From NCBI GenBank assembly GCA_027596945.1, contig JADGJH010000099.1, positions 1 to 31,059 on the forward strand: a DNA stretch of 31,059 nt, read 5' to 3'. The DNA comes from Physocladia obscura (taxonomy: Eukaryota; Chytridiomycota; Chytridiomycetes; Chytridiales; Chytriomycetaceae). How positions within the stretch are numbered: the stretch's first letter is position 1; every line of letters begins with the position of its first letter. The notes beneath the pieces are model-generated. The model was not told the origin of the DNA and did no database searches. It worked only from the letters and a program-made list of their open reading frames with translations. Below, one piece after another: positions 9,901 to 19,290 of the stretch. Made by a program: the position numbers and the translations under genes.

Positions 9901-12900
9901 AGTAGCTTAGCTCATTTAAAACCAGCTATGAGGATCCGAAACCTGTAAAACCGGGAAACTTAAAACGAACTCCTACAAAATCTGAAAAAGAAAAGGGAAC
10001 TACAACAAAAAAAAAATCGCTGATTGCACAATCAGATGAAAAAACTGATAATAAATTACCGCCTGCAACTAGTGGTGCTGATGCTGTCTTGTTGTTGGAT
10101 ATAGATAACGAAACTGCAGTAAAACGATCAACCGGTCGCAGAATTGATCCTGTTACGGGAATCGAATATCATCTTGAGCTGAATCCTCCACCATTAGACC
10201 AACCGGTAAGTTTTATACTATTCTAAAAAATATATAAAATTTGAAAGAAATCCGAATTTTTTCAGGGTATTCATGATCGTTTGATTCTTGTTGATGATCC
10301 CGGGAGTCAAGATACCCAGCTGCAATACCAGATTGCTATATTTGAAGATCAAGAAGATCTATTGAAGGAGTGGTTCAGTCGATTCAATAATCTTTTCGTG
10401 AGTTTCATCAATGTTTTACGAAAATAAAAAAGTTAACTTATTTCATTCAGGTTTTTGACGCAACATCCAGTCAAAGTACAACTCTACAAGCCATGAAAGC
10501 CACTGTACAAGAAATTTTAACGAAAAAAGAAAAAGAAAAGGCCACAAAAGAAGAATTGGCAGTTATTGAAGTTTCTGTGCCTGTAATTAATTCAGCGCCG
10601 CCAATTTTGGTTGAAGGTCAGAGTTTTGCATTAAAACAATTGACTGAACTTTTTATTCAAGAACGTTCAAAAGATATTTCAGCGACTCTGGCGGAAAGCA
10701 AAGAAAAAAAAGCAAATTCGGGAAAACAAAGAATCGAATCAGGAAAACAAGGAGCTGTAAATGAGAAAAGTTCATCGCGAGGAACATCTGCGGTGAACAA
10801 GCCAATTGAGTCTACCGATAAGAAAAGAATCAATATGATTGGAATTCCAGATAGAACAACTTCAACAGTCATATACGTCGAGGCACCAGATTCGATATTG
10901 CCTCTACTCGTGCGAAATATGACAGAAGACGGACGAAAACTCCCATCGAAAGAGCTTGCTGAAATTCTTTCTGATCGTGAGGCTTTCACAAAAATTATTT
11001 TGAAGCTAACTCTCATAACTTATTTATAGAATGGGTTACAGTGGAACAAACATACACAAATACAATTAAATTTGCTTTTAGATGCCTTCGTCGAGAAAGA
11101 GATGCAGTAATGCACTACAGACACAAAACAAAAGTTGATTTTAAACGATTCTTAGAAAGACCAGACAAAAAACAAGAGCTTCTTGAGCTGTTTCAAAAAG
11201 AGTATAATGCTATTGAAGACGATCTGAGGTACTTATGAATAAATTTTGCAATACTAAAAACACATGTACAGGCAAGATCCGGACGCAAAAGCTGAATTGC
11301 ATCAAAGAGCAGAAGATTTACGCGAAAAATTATGGGAAGTTTCAGATAAACGCAGAGATGAGGCTGACAGTGAACGAATAACGATTATTGACGACAAATT
11401 TATTGAAGATCATTTTGCCATCATTGAAAATATATATTTTACAATGATGCAAGCAGAAGTTGATAAATATACTGCAACAAGGCAGATTGTTCAAGATTAT
11501 TTTAAAGATGCTTACGGAGCGGTATGTTGAAATTTTTTGATAAACCTAACGTTCTGGCAGACAGTCCTAAGTGATGCCACAAGAGGCCATGTTAAAATAC
11601 CCTTAGTATCACCTAACACAATTCCTCCTGTGGATACTAGTGTAGTAGTGGAAGCTTTACATAAGTTTCAATCTTCGTCATCTCTTGCTCCAAAACCGAA
11701 AGCCGTTTCAGCAATTATTGCTGGGACGAAAAAATTGCCTGGATCTACAAGCAGAATAAAATTCCCAGGAATTGGTGAAACGAATACAGTTCCTGAGCCG
11801 GATCCGTCCATGTTTGCAGATCTTGATGCTGCAATTTCAGTTGCATTGACAGCAATTGTAAAAGAAAAGCCTGCTCATGAGGACCCAATTATTCCAGAAA
11901 AAGACAAGGGCAAGAAAAAAAATGCAGCTGTGGTGGAGTCTGTCCCTGAGCCAAAAAGTTGGTCTCAATGTTAAAAATTTGACTAAAATAATGTATAAAT
12001 AGTTGAAGCAGAATCTGAAACACCGCTCGATTATCAACAGTTGCTTGATATGGAAGATAAAGTTTTTCAAACGCGATTGGAAAAAATTAAAGCAATCGCT
12101 TCAATGAGTTTAACCGTAATATTTTTAGCAAGTAATATAATTAGTTCAACTGACAAATTATTTAGGAAATACGTAACGTTGGCATTGAACTATACACCTA
12201 TTTGGATGAAAGAATTGGAGCAAGGTTCCGAGCCGAAATGGATTCTATTCGAGAAATGCTCTTCGTTGTCAAAGAAGCTATTGAAGCTGAAGCCCGTTTA
12301 CCAAATGAACTTATTCTTGCAGGAGAAAAGTTCAAGGTTGACTTTAATTTCTTAACATTTGAGCCAGATGCGGATCCAAGGCCTGAAAGTCCAATAGAAA
12401 AATTGAGTAAGATACTTTTTTCGAACGTATCCTTTGTCGAAACTTAAGCAAAATCTATTAGTGAGCGACCAGTTCACAGTTCTTCAACTACTAACTTTGG
12501 GACGACACTTGAAAAGCTTGGCGCCTAATGGCTTTTTGGCAACCAGAGATTTTATTGAAAATTTTCAACGGTTTGCAACATTGTCGGTAAGCATTAACTC
12601 AGTATCTCTGTTTTTTTTTTCTTCCATTTAGTAAATAAATTGAACAGCCTGGAATGGAATCTTTGCCGGAAGTCTATTCGACATCAGAAAACTCATTTTA
12701 CCAACAGGTGAAAGCTATTTACTTCGATCATACTAATTTTATAATTCAGATTGCGTATACTCTTGACCCGTTCGACACAGGATTTGTTAATTGGAGAAGG
12801 TTTATTCTTATGCAAGCGCGAATTTTACCTGTGCCAACACTTGATCAAATTATAGCTATCAAAGAAGCATATTATTCAGCACCGTCATTTTCGGACAAAA

Positions 12901-13878
12901 AGGTACCATAAAATAAGCTCAAAATTCAGTGTAAACAAATTCAACAGATCAGTATATCTGACTTTCTGGAAATTCCTCTGTGGTTTGAAGAAGAAGTCGA
13001 TGAATTCCCTGTTTTTATCGATGATGGTCGTATTACTGCAAAATTCAATCGATCAGCAAAATTAAAGCAAGCATTATTCGGTTATACAAAAAAAATTATT
13101 AAAAAGGTGTATGTATTTAACATATAAATCAGAACTTTTCTCCTCCAATGTTTTTACAAGTAACGTTGGAGAAACGATTTCACAGTCCACTTCAAATACA
13201 TCAATTAACTTTTCTCAGATGCAACTCCAAAGTGATGGTGCTGTAATATTGCAAGAAAGTGAACAAAATACGTCAAACCAACAGATTGAAACTATTGATG
13301 ACCAACCTGAGACTGAAAATATAATACATGAAAGTATCGATCTAAATGGAACTATCTCTGCTAAGAATCTTCAAGAATCCACCAATCCAAAGGAATCAAA
13401 ATTTCATGTGCATACCTTTTTGATGGAATGTGTTCTTGATGAATCTGCCAAAGTTGGTCTGCAGAAGGCGTTTTATGTCACTTCGGAACGTGCTGATGGC
13501 GGGGTGACTTTACAACAACTTTATGATGTAGGCATTGAATATTTTTTTGAACAGTTTAACATGTTTTTGATTTTCAGATTTTTCATTTTTCATTGGTCCT
13601 TGTTGATGATACCAACCGTCTTGGAAACGAGCAAGCAGAAGATCCCATTCCATTGGTTAACTCAGTGCTTTTTAATGCTTTTTTAAAAAAAATTTGACTG
13701 AATATTACAATAGGATGTATTAGCTAAAATATTTGAGGAAATCGGTTTGGCGCAAACTGATTACATTCAATTTGATCAAATGTGTGCAAATTTAGACGGA
13801 CATACTCTTTTGAACTGCCCACTTTTTATACTTGATGATAATCTTCTCACAACAATCAGGCTCAGAACTCCTAAATAA
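6990..13878 (+). CDS. SPEF2: SPEF2/KPL2-like flagellar axoneme protein (many exons)
   Basis: Large central-pair-associated protein needed for axoneme assembly and flagellar beating. It begins MSSILATWLQKEIGLSRRI, matching the SPEF2 N-terminal calponin-homology domain, which continues in exon 2 at VLREKLNIKLTPNAAFDL. Charged coiled coil follows (about 8150-9020). A nucleotide-kinase-like domain starts with PLRLIVIGKRFAGKKTAAKA (about 9460-9515) and includes RGWILIDFPRNRYQAQLLE (about 9810-9860). A long charged region with KR/E-rich segments comes next, then a C-terminal EF-hand-like tail ending near 13878. Introns are numerous and short; exon 1 is 6990-7223 and exon 2 starts at 7286. I traced only some junctions and estimate about 1,800 aa, close to human SPEF2. 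The Walker A position after GK is Lys, not Ser/Thr, so kinase activity is doubtful. Confidence 0.88.
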
Positions 13879-13879
13879 A
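13873..13879 (+). promoter_or_regulatory. polyadenylation signal overlapping the SPEF2 stop
   Basis: An AATAAA hexamer overlaps the final AAA codon and TAA stop of SPEF2 (…CCTAAATAAATC). The convergent arrestin gene stops 95 bp downstream at 13973, so both 3' UTRs must be short or overlap. Functional use of this hexamer is inferred only. Confidence 0.35.
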
Positions 13880-13972
13880 TCATATTTAATTATATTTTAT
13901 ATTTCATTTAGCGCCACTCCATTTACAGAAATTAAATCATGAGAAAATGTTATAATGAGTTGCTACCAGAAG

Positions 13973-15730
13973 CTATTGCGCAAAATTCTGCACAATAGTT
14001 GAGGTAAAAGTTTTTTGTGAGTCCCTTTCACTTTCCAGCCCGTTGCTACTACTGTGATCAGAAACAGTATTTTTTAGAGTTGGTGCCTGCCTGGTGAAAT
14101 AATCTGGCGGTAAAATTTTGTGAATAAAATCCGGAATACTCGCAGGCTCACAAAAAAAAGCATCTGCTGCAACTTTTTGAAATGCTGAAACTTTTACAGA
14201 TACACTTGAGATAATATTTTCGTGGTCTGAGAAATCTGGACGGCTGCCAAGCATTTTATTTGAATTTGAATCGGATTTGCTAATAAAGGACTCGAAATCG
14301 GGAGTGTGTGAGAAATCGCGTATTGGAGACGATGGAATGGTGAATCGAAAAACAAGTTTGTGAGATACACGGATATGCGGAATTTGAATCGATGGAAGAA
14401 GAAATTCGGGAAAGTTGATTTTTGCCTGCATTAAAAAAAAATTCAGTACATAAAATGATTGAAGTGAATTCAACACACCACTTGCTCGTCTTCAAAATCA
14501 CTAAAAACACTTTCTGCAACGTCTAGAAGCATTATAGATCTGTTTCCTTGTCTATTCTCAGATAAACCAATCCAAGCCCACGATTCAACCAGAAGAACTT
14601 CAAAATGGGCAATACCACGCCGAAACTGACGAATGGAATAACCATCGTTGGAAGAATTGTTTGCTCGTATATATCGATAATGATCGGGCGCTGCAATTCT
14701 GAACTTTATATACCTTTGATCCCCGTAACAAATAGTGTCAGACTCAAACTCGATAAAACCCTTCCATGCTCCTGCACCGACAATTGCATATTCAGATTGT
14801 AAATAATTTGGCATACTTGTTTTACTTGTTCGAAAAGTGCATTGCCCAAAAAGTTTTATTGGATTTCCATTCCATTCTTCAACCAATTCCTTCACGATTG
14901 GAATGATAGAAACAGACGGAACTGATGGAAAGGCGTTGCATCCCAAGGAGTTTATGCCGGTCTTTTGAAGGGTAGAGAAAGCATCGGCATTCATCCAAGC
15001 CTCCAATATTTGGTGTTTCATAACAGCAACCAAATTCGACGCTTTAAAATTGGGCCAGCTCAAACCTCGCGTGTCTTGTACTGAAATGGATACAGGAGGA
15101 GTCGTATTAGGCAGAGCTTCCACCAAGACTTGCCCTGATGCTTTCAGGGTATATTTCAAACCGAAGGAGCTTGCATTACTGGGGCCAGTCAGGCTAAGTG
15201 GAATGCTTGGCGGTAAAACAGCTAAGTCTGACTCTTTCAGGGTGAAACAGAAAGGAAATTCGAGCGGGAAGGTGGTTGAAGGGGCAACTCGGGATTGCAC
15301 AAGAGAGATAGTTTTCGAAAATAGTAGCAGGAAATTTGGAGAAGTGGATGATACAGGCAAATCAGTCTGTTTTGCTGAGCTAACGGGGAATGAGCAGTGC
15401 AATGCAGCCTGACGATTAGTTGAGTTTAGGAGTTTAATAAAACGGTGAAGAATCAGCAACAAAGTAACAATAGCGTGCGATGCATAAGCCAGTAACGACC
15501 GCAATATCAAACACAAATGTAATCAATACGATTAGTGGTGATAAACGTGCGGGAAAACCAACCTGCAGGGTAATATCGATGCGCTCGATGCTGGCCAGAT
15601 GCCGAGAGTCGGGCAATACAGCAACTCGGCCGCACACAAGAACTGTTTCATGCAGTCCCGGCAAACCCACAATAAACTCGCTTCCTGAAGCAGGAAGAGG
15701 CCCAGTTTTCAATGGCCGGATCTTCAACAT
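13973..15730 (-). CDS. alpha-arrestin domain protein (3 exons)
   Basis: Arrestin-fold adaptor; fungal alpha-arrestins recruit Rsp5/Nedd4-type ubiquitin ligases to plasma-membrane transporters. Exons on the minus strand are 15730-15563, 15408-14482 and 14425-13973, all phase 0, giving 515 aa. The N-terminal arrestin half contains FPFCFTLKESDLAVLPPS, then GLKYTLKASGQVLVEALP, the family's 'FpFsf.lp...LP.S' and 'V.Y.l.A' pattern. The C-terminal half contains FPEFLLPSIQIPHIRVSHKL, matching the 'I....v.h.L' strand. I saw no clear PPxY motif, so ligase binding is not shown. The 154-nt first intron encodes a hydrophobic stretch if read through, but the frame then stops. The tail after residue 400 is Ser-rich. 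Confidence 0.78.
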
Positions 15731-15971
15731 CAATAAAACAGAACAAAAACTCACACTTCGAAACCAAAGAAACGAAAAAATACACTTCTCTTCACGAATG
15801 CAAAATAAAAGGAATGAAAGAGTTAAAGAAGAATAGTCGGTTTCGAATTCCATTTTGAATACCATGAGGAACTGTTGAGTTGAGATGAAATAGTTAATGT
15901 AAATATTAAATATTCCAGTCTAGAGAAAATTAAGTTGGTTCGTTCTATGCTGTCCAGATAAGTCGCGTGAG

Positions 15972-15983
15972 CATCACGTGATG
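15972..15983. promoter_or_regulatory. E-box palindrome CATCACGTGATG
   Basis: A perfect 12-bp palindrome centred on CACGTG, the site class bound by bHLH factors such as Pho4, Cbf1 or USF/MITF types. It lies 242 bp upstream of the arrestin start and 260 bp upstream of the RNase T2 start. The binding factor is unknown. Confidence 0.5.
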
Positions 15984-16139
15984 ATTGAAATATTTTAAAG
16001 CTTTTTGTCTATATTAGTGATAAATATATTTAGGAACTTCAAGCATTATAGAAAAACAAAGTTTAAAGATAGGAATAAGATGAATTATGCGGTGTACCAT
16101 ATCGATTGCTGAATGTGTGTGGTTAAACTGATCTATCAT

Positions 16140-16170
16140 TCACGTGAGCATAGTGTGCCTATATCACGTG
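16140..16170. promoter_or_regulatory. pair of CACGTG boxes upstream of RNase T2
   Basis: Two CACGTG cores, 16141-16146 and 16165-16170, are 24 bp apart centre to centre and about 75-100 bp before the RNase T2 ATG. Each is preceded by T (TCACGTG). Together with the palindrome at 15972 they make a three-site cluster in one spacer. Confidence 0.5.
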
Positions 16171-16242
16171 TGCAGCATGCACTGCTGAGATAAAAGCCAA
16201 GATTCAAAAATATTTTCTGTGGAAAACTATACGAGAAAGCCA

Positions 16243-17465
16243 ATGATTGCCAAATCTGTTTTGTCTGTGGCATTTGCCACATCCATCACTGCCATGCCGC
16301 TTGACAGTTTGTTTGCCCGGGCTACAACTTGCGATTCCAGTCAGATCGGATGCCAGGTCACGAATTCATGCTGTGTTGCTGACAATGGGCTTCTTGTTCT
16401 TGCTTTGCAGTGGCTTCCAGGATATTGCGCCGCTAACAGTTGCTCTTCTGCTGTTGTCGATATTATTCCTGCCGGAACTTGGACTATGCATGGTACGATT
16501 TATTCTTTCGTGAAACATCTTTTGAATTTAGAGAACTTTTTTTTCTAGGACTCTGGCCTGATACTTGTGCCGGAGCTGAGCCCAGCTCCAGTGGGTGCGA
16601 CAGCTCGCGGCAATACACCAGCATCTCGGCTCTGATTTCTGGAACGACAGTTTACGAACAGATGCTCAAATACTGGATTTCCTATAAAGGAACATCTACA
16701 TCTGCCTTTGACACTTTTTGGGTTCACGAATGGGGTGTTCATGGAACTTGCTATTCCCCCGCTGACATAAGTTGCGTTGGAGCTTCTCCAGCGGATGTCA
16801 CAAGATTTTTTAGTGATGCCTTGGCAATGCACGCAAAATATGACTTGTACACCGCGTTGTACAATGGTGGGGTCATTCCGAATGGCAACACTTACACCAA
16901 GACACAGTTTGACGACGCGATCTTGGCTGCATTTCCTGGTATGACAATTGGATATGCTTGCACAAGTGGATACGTGAATCAGATTCAACTATCTCTTGTT
17001 TCTGTCGGTGGTGGCGTTATCGGTTTGCCATCCACTCAAGATCCAGAGACTAACTCATGCGGAACTAGCATGATTTATGCAGAAGCTTCAACTGGAATTG
17101 CCACACCTGCAACTACTAGTGCCGCTGGTACTAGTACTGCGGCAACAACCACCACTTCTACGACAGCCATCACCCCTACAACAACCACTACATCTACAAC
17201 AACTATCACTTCTACAAAAACCACCAATTCTACAAAAACTACCACTGGCAAAAAGAGTAGCACGACCACCACGACCACCACAACCACGACCACTGCAGAT
17301 GTATCATCTTGCGCACACTCTGTTTGTAGCACTGGTGTGGCGTTGGATTCCTCATGTAGCGATTGTGCTGCTGCAGTTTGTGACCAAGATTCGTTCTGCT
17401 GTGACACTAAGTGGAATTATATTTGTGTTGATGAGGTTGATTCCTACTGCTCCATTTCTTGTTAA
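16243..17465 (+). CDS. secreted RNase T2 with C-terminal cysteine-rich module
   Basis: Extracellular or vacuolar RNA-cleaving enzyme of the T2 family. Exons 16243-16492 and 16549-17465 (phase 1) give 388 aa. Residues 1-25 form a signal peptide (MIAKSVLSVAFATSITAMPL); an upstream in-frame ATG at 16219 would bury it. Catalytic box CAS I is TMHGLWPDTC with His83, split by the intron. CAS II is HEWGVHGTC, residues 143-151, keeping Glu144 and His148 but with Val147 where the family usually has Lys. A Thr/Ser/Lys linker follows (about 278-335). The last 51 residues form a 10-cysteine module (C..SVC, GVALDSSCSDC, SFCCDTKWNYICVDEV) like repeats I recall from secreted proteins of myxobacteria and chytrids. 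The linker and module suggest surface or substrate anchoring; that part is inference. Confidence 0.88.
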
Positions 17466-17491
17466 TGTCCTTTAAGTAAAATTATTATCCC

Positions 17492-17497
17492 AATAAA
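17492..17497 (+). promoter_or_regulatory. polyadenylation signal of RNase T2
   Basis: AATAAA lies 27 nt after the RNase T2 TAA stop (17463-17465), at a spacing typical for a short 3' UTR. Confidence 0.55.
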
Positions 17498-17535
17498 GGC
17501 TTTCTAAAAGTTACAAATATTAATAGTATTGTTAC

Positions 17536-17576
17536 TTTTTTTTCCCCCTTTTTTTCCCTTTTTTTCCCTTTTTTTC
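17536..17576 (+). repeat. pyrimidine repeat, (C3-5 T7-8)n
   Basis: Four consecutive units of about seven T plus three to five C make a pure pyrimidine strand of about 40 nt. It lies just downstream of the RNase T2 gene. Such mirror-like homopyrimidine tracts can form triplex DNA or simply be slippage products. Confidence 0.8.
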
Positions 17577-17599
17577 GTAGTCGCTTTTTACCAGTCAAT

Positions 17600-17605
17600 C
17601 ACGTG
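17600..17605. promoter_or_regulatory. fourth CACGTG box
   Basis: A TCACGTGA-type site 135 bp downstream of the RNase T2 stop codon. The nearest downstream gene start is 1.7 kb away, so its target is unclear. It could be chance or belong to a lost gene. Confidence 0.3.
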
Positions 17606-17638
17606 ACAACTTTAAATTTTCCGGCAGAAATTAGGTGT

Positions 17639-17993
17639 GACAAGACAGTAAAGATGAAAAACTCAATCATGAGATTAAGCATTTCCTATCGATTATAGAA
17701 AATTCTGAACGCGCAAATGCAGCATCAGCAAAATGGCATTGGTCGTGTGGCTGCTGGAAATCAAGTTTGGAGAAAGGATACCTAAAACTGCAAATCCAAT
17801 GGCAAACATAAAGAGGCAACTTTCGCAGGGTCAAAAAATTGCAAATTGAATATATTACGCTAAAAATTTGCAAAACGACAAATTTCAAACCCGAAGATCA
17901 TTTCGCAAAAGCAGCAAATGAACAGCTTAAAAACAATTCAGCCCTTGTATCTAGCAATATTAATCTTTGGCAATTGTTGCCTTCGACATTTTA
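17639..17993 (+). pseudogene. possible decayed coiled-coil coding fragment
   Basis: In the frame beginning GAC AGT AAA GAT (about 17645), about 115 codons run with a single internal stop (TAA near 17807), where several would be expected by chance in DNA this AT-rich. The first half reads DEKLNHEIKHFLSIIENSER, charged and helix-like. The second half includes PEDHFAKAANEQLKNNSALV. No ATG heads the second half, and no good intron removes the stop. It may be a gene remnant, an unannotated exon, or coincidence. I recognise no family. Confidence 0.3.
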
Positions 17994-18326
17994 ATCAATT
18001 TTGCAACTTAGGAACTTAGGGAATTTTCCAAAGAATAATTTTGTCAAAGTACATCATTCAACAGCCACACAAAAACTTTCAAAATTCTCAAATCCCAGTT
18101 TCTTCTTTTTCTTTCTACTATTTATTATTTCTTTCTTATGTTCTTATATTCTTATTATATAAGGACAGTTTGGTATTCGCTATTAATCTTTTATCATCAA
18201 CTCTAAAGGTAAGAGCTCAATCTTCAGTTACGACTAAACCTCATATACCTGAAAAACCTGAATTTTTGAAGCCAGAACAATTTAAAGTATTGAATGGTAG
18301 TCACTGAGTGTGTGATGTCACCTTGC

Positions 18327-18408
18327 TGTATCTTTGGTCTGGTGGTTAAGGTGCTGCCTTTGGAAACAGCGTCGAGGCTAAGACAGATTTGGTTTTGATA
18401 TTCATACA
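18327..18408 (+). other. degenerate tRNA-like element (tRNA pseudogene or SINE head)
   Basis: A box-A-like stretch TGGTCTGGTGG (18335-18345) precedes GTTAAGG. A hairpin-like GCTG…CAGC surrounds CCTTTGGAAA. A weak box-B-like GGTTTTGATATTC (18391-18403) lies about 50 nt later. The flanks TGTAT (18327-18331) and ATACA (18404-18408) are complementary, like an acceptor stem. The anticodon loop and T stem do not fold properly, so it is not a functional tRNA. A tRNA-derived repeat is the alternative. Confidence 0.3.
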
Positions 18409-18539
18409 CATAGTTGTTAAGGGCCTGTGAAATATTTGATTAGACTCGACCTCTTTCAATATTGATTGAGAATTCTGATATTATTGACAAAAAATGTGAA
18501 TCTAACATCATTTTCAAATGTTAATGCAAATATTAAAAT

Positions 18540-18660
18540 TATAATATTATTAGAAACTACCAATACTACTGCTGCTGCTGTCCCCACTGCTATAACTATT
18601 ACTGCCGCTACTACAAATAAAAACACTACAATAGTAGTAGTATCAGAAGAAATAATTTTA
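18540..18660. repeat. imperfect (ACT/GCT)n triplet-rich tract
   Basis: Imperfect trinucleotide repetition (ACT, GCT, ACA units) gives long but biased reading frames on both strands, Thr/Ala/Ile on plus and Val on minus. Neither has neighbouring exons or domain content, so I treat it as low-complexity DNA. Confidence 0.55.
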
Positions 18661-19290
18661 ATGGCGGTCAATTGGATGCTGATGAAAATGTTTTATTTTT
18701 TTTTATTAGGTTTTTTGTTGTTGCTTTGTAAAACTTATTAATTTTTAATTGTAATTAACTTGCAAAAAGTCAAAATTTTTTTTCTGTAATCATATCAATA
18801 AACGTTTAAAAAGGTGGTTTAAACAAATACATTTTTGGTCCTTTGGAAAAAAATTAGACTAAAGAAAATAAGAAAGAAATCAAAAAGTAAAGACAAATTG
18901 AAGTAGTCAAAGAAATAGGATAATAAATATACTTATATACTTAACAATAGCTTTTGTGACCAAGGCTGCACACAACCAAGTATTGTATTTGGAAAAATTT
19001 ACTTTCTAAAACAAAACAGAGAACGCGCGTTGCGAAGGGTTGCCGAAATTGCTGAACTTTTGATTAAATAATGCAAGCCAATTAAGACTTAAATAGGAAT
19101 AGGGTTTAAAGACTGCACCTGTATAGCAACAAAGAGCGTCGGCGTCGCTAAAACAAAGCGCTTTAAAAAGGGCAAGACCAAAGCGCGCGGCTAAAACTAG
19201 AGTGTTGAAAGCCCCCACTACCTGTCGCCCAATTTTCCCTGTAATTATTGTGCAAGCAAAAAAAGTAAGAGAAAAAAAAATAAAAAAAGG
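18661..19290. other. intergenic, 5' flank of homeodomain gene 1
   Basis: AT-rich, with short A runs and one GC-richer patch near 19020-19230 (GCGCG and GCGTCGGCGTCGC motifs). I see no coding signal or RNA gene. The A-rich segment 19255-19290 directly before the ATG is probably the 5' leader. Confidence 0.4.

Larger units (their letters stand above)
15731..16242. promoter_or_regulatory. shared 5' region of arrestin and RNase T2
   Basis: This 512-bp AT-rich spacer separates two divergent genes. It contains three TCACGTG boxes, listed separately, and a TATA-like GATAAAAG about 50 bp before the RNase T2 ATG (near 16189-16196). I see no reading frame that looks coding. It is by far the longest divergent spacer in the first 16 kb, where the others are 24-66 bp, which fits real upstream regulation. 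Confidence 0.55.

Noticed and set aside
15409..15562. Possible transmembrane segment in the arrestin
   Set aside because: The hydrophobic stretch lies in a phase-0 GT..AG intron; reading through it meets a stop and breaks the arrestin domain.
17075..17407. Minus-strand frame with poly-Val
   Set aside because: It is the antisense shadow of the Thr-rich linker (ACN codons) of RNase T2.
18041..18307. 88-codon plus-strand frame with a hydrophobic segment
   Set aside because: Hydrophobicity comes from a T-rich tract; no domain, no supporting exon and no convincing promoter. Its tail (KPEFLKPEQFK) looks protein-like but is too short to call.
18456..18741. Overlapping Thr-rich plus frame and Val-rich minus frame
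   Set aside because: Both are products of the same triplet-rich low-complexity DNA.
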